Positions 52,349 through 64,000 of a stretch of 64,000 nt of DNA are shown piece by piece; within the stretch, counting starts at the first letter, position 1, and each line of letters begins with the position of its first letter. The stretch is from positions 24,575,930 through 24,639,929 of the forward strand of contig CM022672.1 of assembly GCA_012295275.1 (NCBI GenBank), in the 5' to 3' direction. The position numbers and the translations under genes were made by a program. The notes under the pieces are model-generated. The model did no database searches. It saw only the letters and a list, made by a program, of their open reading frames with translations, and was not told the origin of the DNA. Source of the DNA: Chrysomallon squamiferum (lineage: Eukaryota; Mollusca; Gastropoda; Neomphalida; Peltospiridae).

Positions 52349-52387
<39 letters not shown>

Positions 52388-54432
52388 TTTACTCTTTTCT
52401 AAAAAAAAATTATTTTTATTTTATTTATTTTTTACAGATTTTAATATCTATTAAAGTGATAGTATAGCTAATACAAATAATGGCAGGAATAAAATGACTT
52501 ACTGTTCGTCTTTTCAAAGCTTCGTGTAAAAGCTGACAAATATCTTCACCTACGACTCCCTCACAGCGGAAACCTTTGGTCCATTTTGACAATCTCGCTT
52601 TAGCCAGACCTTCCTGGCTGCATGGAAACGAGAATGTGAAACCAAGAGGAAGTTTCTGCCCTTGTAAATTGTGGTCTCGGATGAATTTTCCAATACAGTC
52701 AGCTATGTGGTCAAACAGCTGGGCCAAATAAACAGAAATTCCATGGTAGTGAAATATTTTTCATTTATCTGAATATGTATTTTCTAATCTAGTTCTAACT
52801 CAAGAATGATATCCAAACAGTTAAATTACAAAAACAGACCAAATACAATATAAAATATTTAGTGCTTTAAAAATTTTACTCATTTCAAGTAATTTTAAAT
52901 CTTGATATAGAATTTATTTGTGATACAGTTATAATTGTTTTCATTTATTTAATACAGACCACTTTTCTCAAATTATGTAATCTACCTGTTGTCCTGTCCC
53001 AAGCATAATTCTCTGGGGTATGAGGTAGGTTTTACTCTGAATGTCCACATTTCCTTTATCTATTTTCACCAATAGCACTCTGAAATTCGTGCCTCCAAGA
53101 TCAAGAGCAAGAAAACTTCCTGTTTCTGAAAATTGAGGCAACAAATCTTAACATGTAAAGTTGCTCTCTCTCTCTCTCCTATATATATATATATAGGGTT
53201 CTATTTGATTTCATCTTGTTCCTCCAATTTGAGAATTTAGTGGAGTGGAATTTCAAGCCCAAAATCGAAACACTAATTAATAATAAAAAAATAATAATCA
53301 CTAACCTGTTCCATCTGGCAGGGACCTGACAAATGTGGGGAACATTTTGATGTCGGCCACGTGATGTGTTTGCTTGGTCAGCCCGTTGTTCATTTCTGCA
53401 TCTAACAGATGCATGATACGTTTGTATGTTAGGGTTGACAGCTTGAAACCCTTAATAAGAGCCTCGATCTGAAACGATATTTTGCGATCAGTACTCAGTC
53501 TGTGCAGAAATAGCGCAATTCAGTAACTGTTCTTACTTGAGTCTTCATACAAACTAAAAAGTACTACAGCCAAAATAGTTTTTAAAATATATTAAGAAAT
53601 TCCTCTCATGGTTACTCTACAAGTAGACTACTAGGTGACATAATAAATTTATTTAAAATGTAAAATATATTTATTTTATTTTTAAAAATTTATTTATAAA
53701 AGGTCACTTTTACAACAAACAGAAAAGAAAAAGTTCAAGAACAAAAAATAATTAAAAAAAAAAAAAAAAAAAAAAAAACGCACCAAAAAACCAGGAAAAC
53801 AAAACCAGTTCAGTATTAAAAGTAAGTAGTAATTTGTAGAACAGTTCATTATTGGATAAGACTTTATTACTGTAGAACAAGCATACCTTAGAGTAATTCA
53901 TTTCCGAATATAAATTATTAGGACACACAACTGTTAGTCTAAGATAATGTTTATCAACAAAATAGTAGTTTCCGAATAGAAGGGGATAAATATCAGACTA
54001 AAATAGCTATGAACAGTAGACACGTGGTCGATGACGTAGGTGGATAAGATCTCTGTGAACGATTTTGTCGTAAACATTCTTGAACGGAAACAAGATCAAT
54101 ATATTCACACCAGTTTTTCTGGCACCGAGCCATATTGTAGAATAGCGCTTTAGATCGTCTGACATTTCACCGATAATACGTCAGAATGTTGTAAACGTAA
54201 GACCTTACCAAATTCTACAGGACCTAAAAGAGTTGTTATTAAGCAGGTTTCCGAAAGTACGCATTTACGTGAACTCCAATACCATTTAATTTTTTATTTT
54301 TTTATGTGTAAAATATATGAGTGGCCTTATATCTGCTGTTGCATTTACTGTGTTGTTTACTAACATCGTAGAAAGGTTTAGTCACATTGTCCTTGGCCCA
54401 TAATTCATGAATTCATGATCAGGAATCATTGG

Positions 54433-54478
<46 letters not shown>

Positions 54479-55131
54479 ACACAATTATCTGTTATCTACT
54501 CACATTTAAAAAGGATTTTTACTAATACATTTGCCTCAGATAAATTCAAGTGTCTGATGACAATTTCATCTAAAACCAACGATATTTTCAAAATTAAGCA
54601 GCATTTCATTAATCGAAGGTGTATTTTTAAATTTAATTTATTATTATATTTATTATTATTATTTTTTTTTTAATAGGTGTAACAAAAGCAGCGAAACCGA
54701 AGTTAACGTATAATATCAGAATACAAACCTTTGTGCGCGGGAACTGCGGTTTGTGAACCATGAAATGAATTTATGAATGAAAAGACGTATAATATAGACT
54801 TCATTGACTATTTTTTTTTTTTTTTTTTTTTTTAAATATTTTTTAGAAAAAAAAAAAAAAAAAAAAGGATAAAATATAGAACATTTCTTTTTTTTTTTTT
54901 TTTTTTTCTCTTTGGCATGCTTTTTTGTAAAGTGAGAACATTTCTGAATGTAAGCTTTTTTAGAATGTGAGTCCAAAGTTCGAGTATATTTCCATAACAA
55001 GAGAAAAAAATTCTCTTGAAAGTAATATGGTTGACACATTTAAGCCAGTGGAAGACTTAGAATTCTTGGGAAATTTACCGAGCAAGGCGGACATTTAATC
55101 TTCAAGGAGATTCTGCTATTGTATTCATCTG

Positions 55132-55164
<33 letters not shown>

Positions 55165-56241
55165 AAGAAAAGAAGAGCCATAAAACAAGAATTATAATAT
55201 TTATATATATATATATATATATTGTTTGCAATTTAAATTTATTTAAATATTAACATTTTTGTTTTTCCCAAGAGAGAGAGAGAGAGAGAGAGAGAGGTCA
55301 ATAAAAAAAGAAGTGTATAATAATAAAAAAAACATTAACACAGTGAATATTTATTATGACATATTGTTTATAATCGTATATTTATGTATGCATAGACAGG
55401 TGCCATATTCGATTTACGCAATACGCATTCCTGGGACGGCGCAACCATTTATGCAGTACAACACAGGGAGATATGACGTAGGTTAAATAAATGTGGTGAA
55501 TACCCTTGCCAATATCTAAAAATAAAACATAACCTTCCATTTTCCTCCAACGCTTGATGTCATTCAAAAACATACAAAATAGATACCAACAGAAAATAAA
55601 AATGTTTTCGATATTTCCTATTATTAGCGGGAGGGAATATCGCTGAACGAACAACATGTAACATAGCTGACTGGAAGAAAAAAATAAAAATAAAAATAAA
55701 ACAAACAAATAATACTATTTATTTTAGTAACACCTTACTTCCTTGTTTGCTCGAACTGGTTTCTGGGTCAAAAACCCCCCCAAAAGTCACCTTTTAGGGA
55801 ATCTAAATTAACTATTTGCAGAACGCTTTTCAATGATTTTGTATTTAAAAAATAAAGAATTGTTTTGGATTTTTCTGTTAATGATGTTTCATATAATAGT
55901 CTAATTTCTAATGTTGTTATCTATACATATACTTGTATGTTTATATTACCTATGAAATATATATATCTCTGTCAGGCTACTGGCGTTCTGATGGTTGAAT
56001 ATTTTACTGTTATTTCAATTTAAAACATTATTGCACTTTTAGACTTTAAACTTGAAAGAAATAAGCTAAGATAACTATTAAGAAAACCATCTAGGACTAG
56101 ATAATACTATACTTATTATAGCAATATGATATATGTGTAACTTTAAGAGAAACATCCAAAAGAAAATTTTTTATTTTCCTCATACAAAATCATTGAAAAG
56201 CATACTACAAATATTTAATTTAGATTATCCAAATGTGACAT

Positions 56242-56273
<32 letters not shown>

Positions 56274-56367
56274 CTCCCAGAAGCCAGTTCGCGCAAACAA
56301 GGAAGTAAGGTTTTACGAAAATAAATAGTGTTATTTTATTTTTGTTATGAAAACAAGGATATCCTGT

Positions 56368-56409
<42 letters not shown>

Positions 56410-58516
56410 GTCTTACACAGCCTTTGATAACAGTGCATCTCGATCTGTTTACGTTTAAAACATCAAGAACAATAAAGAATAAATAAATAATAAAAAAATA
56501 AAATAAAAATAAAATAAAAATAAAGCTCTTAATAGTCATGAGGATCTCTGGTCGACGCCTCAGTCGCAGCAACAGCTACACGGGTAACCTGAGTACACCG
56601 ATGCAGTCTTATAAAAGTCGCGCGGAACATGCCCTACCGGTGACATGTCAAAGAATGGGTTTGAAAAATGGTCTTGCTTCACAAATAAAAACATATATAA
56701 ATAATTTTTAAATTTGCAAGTTTCAGTAAATTTCGTCATGTTAGTTTGATGAAAAAGAGTTTGCAAAGAACAATGCACCAACAGATAATTATTAATTATT
56801 ACTTATGCATTAAGTAACGAAGAACGTGTTCGCCAGTTTTTACAAATGTTTTTAAAACTTTCTGTTTATTTTTCAGAGCTGATGCATTATTAAGAAATGT
56901 CGCTAAATTGTACACATATTCAATGTTTAGTAAGCTATTTATAGGAAAAAACTGAAGTTTTTTTTTAATTATACGCCTCTATTCATAGATATTATCGTTC
57001 GAAATGTATATTATACAGATATACTAACTTTTAGCATATAAACCAGACCTTCACAGAATGAATAACTGCAATAAACATAACAGTATTTAAGATCCGAGAG
57101 ATCGATGATAGAAACTAAATATTAACGTCACCGAAAAGTATCGCAGCAGGAATACAGAAAACTAATCTTGACACAGGTGTTTTATGTTTCAGAGCTTCAA
57201 GAATATTAAATTGTCTTAAAACAAATTAAGCGCTTAAAACTAAATATCAGAGATCTGAATTATGTCTGGAAAAGGACAAAGTTAGAGATGAAACCTTTTT
57301 AATATAGTAACATTTATTTGGTTGGGTTCCCCCTTAATTTATTAGATTCGTTGTTGTTGTTGTTCTTGTTACTATTATTATTATTATTACTGATGAACAA
57401 AAAGAAGATTGACCATAACCACATTTATTTTAACGGGTGCAATAATAGAAATGAATGTTCTACGATCATTGTATTCTTTTTATTCTTTTTTATCGAGGGC
57501 AACGTACTCCTTCAAGTAAAGCAGAGGTACAATCTTCCATTCTGTTTGACAGACAGATAAGAATGTCTAAGAAAATGCTTTTCGTGAGAACGATGCATTT
57601 ATTCTTTGGCAGGTTGTCAAGAAGAGGGTGATTGTACTGATAAATCTCACATTATCTTCTCTTTTTTTTCTCTTTTTTCTCCCAGCAGTCTTAGCCAGCA
57701 GAAGGATAAAAATCGTCGAGGAAATGCAAGCCAATCGTTTCGTTCCAAAGTACAAGGTTTTAAATCTTACAAAATAGTAACAGCACACAAAAAGTGAATT
57801 TGGGCGTAAATGCAGTCATGTTACAGTTATTTCATACTGTAACAATATGTATTCAGCAAGAAGTTTTATTATTTAATGCTATTTCAAAGCATAAGAAAAT
57901 ACATTTCAGTTCTTTTCTGACAGAAATACATTTATATTCATTTCTCTCGTTTTCTTTGTAACAATAATTAAAATTACTGATAACAAGAAACATTATAACT
58001 GATAGAAAAAAATCACCCCCCCTTCAACATCTACAGTCTTAAATATGTTTCTTTAGCAACTAAAAACTGATGTTACTGTGTTTTGTCACGCCAGACAAAC
58101 TCAGCATAAATTGTGCTAATGAAACTAGTTTTGATTTAATAGGGAAACCAAAAAGTCCACAAAACTAATAGTAAAACATTTCATAAACATGTTTAGCTGT
58201 TAACAATAATTGTCACTGTAAGTTTTGTCTCGCTGTTCAAACTCAACATAAATTATGCTAATGGCACTAGTTCTGAATAGAAGGTAACTCCGTACGACAG
58301 CTTCCGTTGACGTCAAGGACAAACAATACCTATATGGGAATGGCCGTTCCGCAACAATGAAAGATACGGCGCACAATAACGACCCAGACTTTATTTTGTT
58401 GAAAAGTTACATTATACCGTCTATAATCCTGTTATATTCACAAATACGTAAATCTAGTCAATAGTCTGTTTCGTCGGACCAGAGATAAAGGACTCTTCAG
58501 AAGAATAAAAATAAAA

Positions 58517-58554
<38 letters not shown>

Positions 58555-59051
58555 AATAATAGTAAACAAATAAATGTTTAAAAATAATAATGATTTTTAA
58601 CAAATAATCAGCTGTAATTATGTACGAGATCGTAAATCAACAATAAATTAAATTAATATTTTAAAGTTTTCTGTTTCGTTTTTCATTACCCATATATATA
58701 TATTATTATTATTTTTAAATGAATGAATGAATAAATGATGATGATGATAATAATAATAATTTATGTACTTTAATAACATAAGATTTGCGTGTAAAACCAT
58801 CCAAATGAAAAGGAAAGAATTACAATTAATAATAAAAAATTATATGAAACATATTCTGCATTTTGGATATTTCACACGAAAGTGAGTAGTTTGGTACAGC
58901 ACCATTTTTAATCTCAGTGACTTTTTATTCTTTTCTTTTATATATATATTTACAGCGGGAGAGAATTTCTACATTCCTCACTACTGGAGTTGTCTCTCTG
59001 ATACTAATAATTGAAATAAGATCAAATTAATAAAAGTTATTTTAATAATCT

Positions 59052-59119
<68 letters not shown>

Positions 59120-60042
59120 CCATGTTGAAAACTGTATGATGATCTATTTTTGTAATATTGCATCGGGAGGAAAAGAACGGTACGGAAAACAAAAATAATT
59201 AAAGAGAAAAGAAAGAAACGAACGAAATAAATAAATCTAATGTAGGACTTCACTTATTTCGCAATCTTGCACCTTCCAACGTTCGTCCTCTAAAGTCTAA
59301 GCGAACCCGCGGCAAACAATCTATTCGACCTATCTCGAAAGCTATTTTTAGTTATCCTCTTTCGCCAAGCCATGTGTAACGATGCTAATGATTTTTGCAG
59401 TGCTTAGTCTCAAGGGTAATTTATTCAACCTTTTGGAGGTGTGCCGAGGACACACACTACGTTTCAGCCAATCAAATCCCTTGGCTGCGCTATACTGCTT
59501 AAACAAGAAACGAGATATATACTGGAGTTTTAAATGATATGCTATTGCGTTACAAATGAAAAGAGAGGGTTAAAATAAATAGCGTGATCATTAAAACGTT
59601 TAATGATTACTGATTCCAAATAAATCGCAAATTTCGCCACAATTTCTATTAAAACAAATATTACATAAATAACCAGAGACCGACATTTCTGACAGATGTC
59701 AATGTCCGATTTCATTCATTTATTCGCTGTATAAAACGACAATACTTTTATCTCAAAACCTCATTCATTTCATGTTTAATAATGATAATATTGTAACCTG
59801 TGTTGAAATCAAATAAACAAATACAACAGTAGAAATAGAAGTTTTAAAATAAGAACACAACACTATAGATGTAGCGCTCACGCGTGATGATTTAGAAAGA
59901 CTACGAAGGAGCTCGATTTCAGTGCGTCTCGGCATAATATTTGGTTAATAAATCTGCCACTGCTGTAGAATTAAAAATTCGTATTAACAGTCTCAATTCT
60001 TACCTTTTCGTATTTACTCAGTTGCTGAGGTGTGGATGGCAT
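49825..60042 (-). CDS. HK: Hexokinase (ATP:D-hexose 6-phosphotransferase), single-domain
   Basis: Phosphorylates glucose and other hexoses to hexose-6-phosphate in the cytosol, the entry step of glycolysis. Eleven exons in transcript order: 60042-60004, 53468-53306, 53125-52986, 52718-52503, 52123-52024, 51890-51802, 51618-51506, 51048-50890, 50615-50476, 50180-50044, 49914-49825. They total 1,386 nt, 461 residues plus stop, with every phase matching. Motifs: phosphate-1 ATP loop [11 protein letters not shown] (74-84); sugar site [11 protein letters not shown] (139-149) with WTKGF (160-164, Thr-Lys contacts); catalytic base D198 in [20 protein letters not shown] (216-227); glucose-binding E255 in [11 protein letters not shown] and E289 in [14 protein letters not shown]; adenosine motif DGSGKGAA (440-447). 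It is a 50-kDa-type enzyme, not the duplicated 100-kDa vertebrate form. The N-terminus is polar and lacks the hydrophobic mitochondrial anchor of vertebrate HK1/HK2. Confidence 0.97.
51506..52123 (-). CDS. HK: Hexokinase exons 5-7 (catalytic centre)
   Basis: Exons 52123-52024, 51890-51802 and 51618-51506. They encode [20 protein letters not shown] with catalytic Asp198, then [19 protein letters not shown] and [17 protein letters not shown]. Gly220 is split between exons 5 and 6 (g|gt), and Ile287 between exons 7 and 8 (at|c). Confidence 0.96.
52350..52384 (+). repeat. (TC)n microsatellite in hexokinase intron 4
   Basis: About 17 TC units on the plus strand (GA on the sense strand) between exons 4 and 5. 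Confidence 0.95.
52503..53468 (-). CDS. HK: Hexokinase exons 2-4 (small domain, ATP loop and sugar site)
   Basis: Exons 53468-53306, 53125-52986 and 52718-52503. They encode [74 protein letters not shown] and [19 protein letters not shown] with SKWTKGF. All are standard hexokinase landmarks in order. Confidence 0.96.
54007..54165 (-). other. Unassigned 52-codon open frame in a CpG-richer patch
   Basis: Minus-strand ATG at 54165, stop at 54007-54009. It starts [19 protein letters not shown] and ends RPRVYCS. Its base composition differs from the AT-rich surroundings. It resembles no family I know. It could be part of an alternative 5' exon of hexokinase, an old gene fragment, or chance. Confidence 0.15.
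54436..54477 (+). repeat. (TTA)n microsatellite
   Basis: About 13 TTA units in hexokinase intron 1. Confidence 0.95.
55710..56332. mobile_element. Inverted-repeat element, 57-bp arms, in hexokinase intron 1
   Basis: The left arm (55710-55767) carries cttacttccttgtttgctcg and aactggtttctggg. The right arm (56276-56332) is its reverse complement with a few mismatches (cccagaagccagttcgcgca, aacaaggaagtaag). Between them are 508 bp ending in a 31-bp poly-T. No coding frame is present. It is probably a non-autonomous DNA transposon. Confidence 0.75.
58081..58284 (+). repeat. Diverged direct duplication (142-bp offset)
   Basis: 58081-58142 (ttttgtcacgcc ... tcagcataaattgtgctaat ... actagttttga) is repeated at 58223-58284 (ttttgtctcgct ... 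tcaacataaattatgctaat ... actagttctga). About 80 percent identity was judged by eye. Confidence 0.75.
58308..58315 (+). promoter_or_regulatory. Perfect CRE palindrome (TGACGTCA)
   Basis: The full 8-bp CREB/ATF site lies in a CpG-richer patch of hexokinase intron 1, 1.7 kb downstream of the start codon. A GGAATGGCCGTTCC near-palindrome follows at about 58338-58351. Function is inferred from the consensus only. Confidence 0.4.
59053..59116 (+). repeat. (AG)n microsatellite
   Basis: 32 uninterrupted AG units in hexokinase intron 1. Frames through it are artefacts. Confidence 0.97.
59265..59520. promoter_or_regulatory. CpG-richer patch with CCAAT box, possible internal promoter or enhancer
   Basis: The base composition shifts clearly from the AT-rich background (gcgaacccgcggcaaac, ttcgccaagcc, ggctgcgc). 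A plus-strand GCCAAT box lies at about 59467. It sits 0.5 kb inside intron 1. No coding frame is obvious. Confidence 0.3.
60004..60042 (-). CDS. HK: Hexokinase exon 1 (start codon exon)
   Basis: It encodes [13 protein letters not shown], then a gtaag donor (plus-strand cttac). Phase 0 joins it to IEALIKGF. The start is chosen because it is the only ATG that links to the conserved body through a good donor, and the resulting length fits the family. Confidence 0.85.
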
Positions 60043-60300
60043 GGTGATGTTTGAACGTGTGGAATATTCCTGGAGTCTCGAGGCAGACGTCTGCTCCTCA
60101 GTACTTGTGTATCGACTGACGAAGACCGGAGACTTCTACATGTGTTTATTATGCTGGTTTCGCAGGCTATACATATTTATGAGCTTGTTTACATACGTCT
60201 CTTCCAATGGTATATCAGATTCTGTTACAGCAAGAAGGTAGCTAGCTATTGCCGGTTCTGATTACGTAAAGAGATATTTTATATTTTTAGTATTTGTTTT
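60043..60300 (-). promoter_or_regulatory. Probable hexokinase 5' UTR and core promoter
   Basis: A higher-GC stretch directly upstream of the hexokinase start. It is followed by AT-rich sequence beyond about 60270. No clear TATA box was seen in the expected place. The PAR-bZIP-type site at 60262-60269 falls here. Confidence 0.45.
60262..60269. promoter_or_regulatory. TTACGTAA site (PAR-bZIP / E4BP4 consensus)
   Basis: A perfect palindromic TTACGTAA about 220 bp upstream of the hexokinase start codon. PAR-bZIP and NFIL3-type factors bind this consensus in animals, often with circadian output. Only the match is shown here. Confidence 0.35.
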
Positions 60301-60922
60301 TTCTTTTCCCCCACCGCAGTATATATATATATTTTTTTTTTATTCGTGAGTTTTTTTAAGTGTTGTTCTGTTTTTGTTACACTGTTTAGTATAGTCAGTT
60401 ACTAACACGCCATTACTTCTAGGAAATCAGCAAACAACAGCACCATCAACAACAAATACCGTTTTAACACAGTTTATAAATAATAATAATAATCATCATC
60501 ATCATAAAACGATTATTATTTTCACAACGTTTTCCCTATGAATTTTTGAAATATATATATATATATATTTATTTATTTATTAATAGAAATATCCAGTTAA
60601 TATATATTTATTGTTTGTTTTTTAAATTATTTTTATTATTTATTTATTTATTTATATTATAATACATAAATTTTAATATTCTTAAGAAATGCAACACTAT
60701 ATCAAATCTTTATACACGTACTTCACCTATGTCAAAACAATAACACACAATTTGTACTTTGACCAAGTAAATTTGTTTTTTTTACTTGTTGAAGACACCT
60801 TAAACTGATATGTATATTATATATACAATAAAATAAAAAGTGTGCATCTCACAAAAACTGTATTTACTGCAATCAACAAAGATTTGTTTTATATAATTTC
60901 AGATTATTTTTGCCAAATTCAT

Positions 60923-60923
<1 letters not shown>

Positions 60924-60977
<54 letters not shown>
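60924..60977 (+). repeat. (TAA)n microsatellite
   Basis: About 18 TAA units, intergenic, upstream of hexokinase. Confidence 0.95.
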
Positions 60978-60979
<2 letters not shown>

Positions 60980-61058
60980 GAAGCACATCTCCATATAACA
61001 AGTATAATTATGTAACAGTAAAAGTGATGTAACTACCATTACTGCTAGTAGACAGTCA

Positions 61059-61079
61059 CTGCTGCTGCTGCTGCTGCTA
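61059..61079 (+). repeat. (CTG)7 repeat
   Basis: Seven CTG units on the plus strand (CAG on the minus strand), intergenic. Confidence 0.9.
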
Positions 61080-61388
61080 CTGGTACCATGGTACTGTTAC
61101 TATGCTTACTACTATTAAAATAATAAATAAATGGGCACACTTTCTTTCTCCTCTCATTCATTTAAAGTGGAAACTTAGTAGAAGATTATTTCAGGTCTTA
61201 ATGGTTTAAACAGCACTGATAGTAGAATAGACAGGTGGATAAAAATATAAACAGTGCTTGAACATTAACATGAAAATACTAATATATTATACTGAAAAAT
61301 TACATATAAATTGAATGTACTTTGAAGTATAAATATAATGGAGGAAACGCAAATTATACAGAGAGAAAAATCAGTTTAAATATGATAA

Positions 61389-61409
61389 GTGTGTGTGTGT
61401 GTGTGTGTG
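61389..61409 (+). repeat. (GT)n microsatellite
   Basis: About 10 GT units, intergenic. A similar GT run lies near 62994-63014. Confidence 0.85.
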
Positions 61410-64000
61410 AATAAATTAATATATATGAAATAAATAAATGAAATGTTTACAGTAATAAAAAATAATTAAATAATAAAAATGCAGATGTGTTAATCATTAT
61501 TGTTATGGTCACCATCCTGAGTTGAAAGATATATCCAGGGAATATCATCACAATGTCAATCTGTATGATGTTTTAATATTTCCCCAGTCATCAAGTGATT
61601 TTTGGAAAAAATATTAACATTTATCATACAATGATTCTGTCATCCACAATTTAGCTGAAGTCAGCACTTGAATTTTTAGTTTTCAACCTCCTGTCTCATG
61701 AGTGAACAATAATTAATTACCAGCTGACAGGGATGTACACTTCTTTCTTCTGTGGATGTTTGTATGCTGCAGCTGTTTTTCAAGAGGGGTGAAGTCTGTT
61801 TCATTGTTTTATTTATTTAAAAGTAAATAAACAAATAAAAGGTTGTGTTTGGAAAATGAAAAGGAATGAAAAATGTGTTTTTTTAATACAGTTCCTCTCT
61901 CTCTTGTACTATAAACAAAAAAATAAAATGAGTATAAGTAAAAATTTCAAGTAACACCTACAACAAAGAACATTAATAATAAACAATGAAGTGTCTGCAG
62001 TTCTAACAGACTGAGGCATCACATACAGCTTGCACCGACTAGTTTGTTAAAATATATTTTGCTTTGTCCCAGTCAAATAATGTTTCAAAATAACCAAGTA
62101 TTATCCGTTTCATATGTGCTCATATATTTACTACATATTTACCAAAAAAATGTGTTATATGTCATAAAATATTTTCTGCATCAGAAATTGAAAGGTTCTC
62201 GACCATTATCAATAAATAAAGACTAATAAAGAGAGAATAGCTAGGGTTTAATTTTTACATTTGTCATAGGTTTTGATTACAATGCAATGTATCTGGGGTG
62301 ATTTATAGTCCAATAGGTAACCTTATTACGTATCCAGGTAACATGATCAATACATACTCACTTGTCTCCAGTTAAACTTTCAGTATTGTTAAGTATCTTG
62401 TGAGCAGGAAATGCATGTTCTGTCTAAACAGAAATGCTAATTTCACAAATTTCCAGTATGCAGTGCACAATGCTGTCTTAAAATTTCATTTTTTTTTTTT
62501 TTTTATTTTTTTTAAAAGAACTGTATTGTTTAGTTATATGCTTGAATTATCTAAGCTTGTGAAGTTTTCAAACTTTACAAGGACTGAAATGCAATTTCCA
62601 GTTAATAAGTATTTCTTTTATAAATAATATAGCAAAATATTCAAAATGAAATGAAAATTCACAAAAACACAGAAACGACATAAAATCAACTTTAATGGTT
62701 TCTATATCAATAACAGTAATACATACTTGGCAAAACAATATACCCACAAGCCCTACCCAGAATCAACCCCTGTGAAATGCAGCCTTAAATAATTATATAT
62801 TATGTACATGCTTTTGAAGCAGGAAAATACAACTACAGGTATACACAAACTGCATAAAAATCTTTAAATGAGCATCAATAAAACAAGGTTAAAATAGTGT
62901 TTGCAAGAACCAAATAATATAAACAGCACATTGTCTAATTTAAAAATAAAAATTGCATCAGTCATGATTAGTGTGTGTATGTGGATCGCGCTCGTGTGTG
63001 TGTGTGTGTGTGTGTTGTAATAAAACTGAGAATAATTTAAATATATATTCAGTTAGTAATTAGCTTTATTATCATCTTTTTTCTTCTTTATGGAAAAATA
63101 ATATTCTGCCTCAAAATTTCATTTGAAAATCATTTATAATTATAAGTCAGAGGTCTCAGTAATTTAGTTACTAATGAAATGATTTTTCTAGGGGAATTAA
63201 TCTTAATGTTTGGAGTTGCATAGAAAAATTACCAGGAACATTTTAAAAATAAAACTATCTTACATGCACATTTGAAAATATGCAACAAGATAACAAAGTT
63301 CAAACTATATCACTAATGGATTTCTTTTAATAAAATATAAGTTCCCTTTTAGAATAAAAGAGTAGTTCAGTTTGAGATAATGGAATCATTCAAGATGTGA
63401 AAGATACATCACAGGATGCAACAATTCTTTTAAAATTCTCATTGATTACTTTTAATATATATATATATTTAGTATAAGTTATCAATTTACCTATGTATTT
63501 CATTGTTCTTATACTTTTAATGTATCAAATGAATGTTTTACAAACACTAATATAAAAATTACTTAAAATATTCAATATTTTCTATATCATACATGTGTAT
63601 TAAGTAAAATGGCAGCAATATCTTAAAAATACAAGAGTGAATTTCAGTGTTTAGCTACAAGAAACAAGCTTTAATTTTAAAGTATGAAATTCAAACTATA
63701 GGCTTTTAATTTTGATTTTATATTAAAATGGTTAACTATTATTTCACATTTTATTAAGCTTTGACATTGCAATAATATGATATAACAAACACATTTTGTG
63801 GTCACCATCTATTACAGTTTTTAACAGATAGGCAGTATGTAACAGGAACAAACACAGGAGATATTCTGCTTGCCTTCCATACTACTTTTACATACACAAA
63901 CGACTAGTGAATGAAATATAAACTAGAATGCATATACAATAAGTGTTTTGGTCTCAGTATTGTTACACAGATGGATAGATTTATTACAAATCAACAGAGC

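Larger units (their letters stand above)
53469..60003 (-). other. Hexokinase intron 1 (6.5 kb)
   Basis: The largest intron of the gene; the others are 0.1-0.5 kb. It contains long A/T homopolymers (53753-53778, 54808-54832, 54845-54865, 54889-54907, 55136-55162, 56243-56273, 56372-56405), a (TTA)n run, an inverted-repeat element, a 142-bp-offset duplication, a CRE palindrome, a 64-bp GA repeat and several CpG-richer patches (about 54000-54200, 55415-55480, 56540-56660, 58285-58400, 59265-59520). A large first intron with such patches is a usual place for enhancers or alternative promoters. Confidence 0.6.
60301..64000. other. AT-rich intergenic region, no gene recognised
   Basis: Short open frames only, none with a recognised domain or splice structure. 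It contains TA runs (60551-60568, 63457-63470), a TAA microsatellite, a short CTG repeat and GT repeats. I saw no tRNA, rRNA or transposase signature. Confidence 0.6.

Noticed and set aside
54716-55039. Lys-rich and Phe-rich open frame across homopolymers
   Set aside because: It consists largely of poly-A/poly-T tracts and has no supporting features.
56560-56781. Minus-strand frame [20 protein letters not shown] as an alternative hexokinase first exon
   Set aside because: It lies in a CpG-richer patch and reads in the gene's direction, but there is no good donor in a usable phase and no family similarity.

Overview
This window is AT-rich animal nuclear DNA. It has long introns, abundant microsatellites and homopolymer tracts, and several short inverted-repeat DNA transposons. 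Three protein-coding genes can be read from splice sites and protein families. The gene families, intron sizes and repeats resembling those I recall from octopus and squid suggest a mollusc, most likely a cephalopod. That assignment is an inference.

Positions 1-37250 (+) hold most of a very large polycystin-1-like gene whose 5' end lies left of the window. I traced 35 coding exons that keep one open frame through every junction, giving 2,751 residues to a natural stop. The order is: C-type lectin, F5/8 type C (discoidin), EGF; then a second C-type lectin, F5/8 type C, EGF; a 220-residue beta-rich exon; an REJ module; a GAIN region with a GPS (HLT) site; TM1; PLAT; and the remaining ten membrane segments with the polycystin (TOP) extracellular domain and a pore. 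The lectin-F5/8-EGF cassette is duplicated with identical exon counts and intron phases. Introns carry a 1.4-kb inverted-repeat transposon with an array of AGGTCA half-sites, and a 0.6-kb Tc1/mariner deletion derivative with a broken transposase end.

Positions 37251-42053 are intergenic. They hold a 96-bp TC microsatellite, a 0.6-kb MITE (40199-40797) and, touching it, a 0.94-kb fold-back element with ~300-bp arms (40796-41734). Next comes Ro60 (TROVE/vWA RNA-binding protein, +). It has a tiny first coding exon (42078-42101), then almost the whole protein in one exon (42523-44193). An 85-bp ATT repeat lies just before the acceptor.

Positions 49825-60042 (-) are a complete single-domain hexokinase with 11 coding exons and 461 residues. 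All glucose- and ATP-site motifs are present. Intron 1 is 6.5 kb and contains CpG-richer patches, a perfect CRE palindrome, an inverted-repeat element and many homopolymers. Its promoter region (right of 60042) has a TTACGTAA site. Ro60 and hexokinase converge. Positions 60300-64000 appear intergenic.

The genes have no obvious shared pathway: a cell-surface receptor/channel, an RNA quality-control protein and the first enzyme of glycolysis. No RNA genes or CRISPR arrays were seen.
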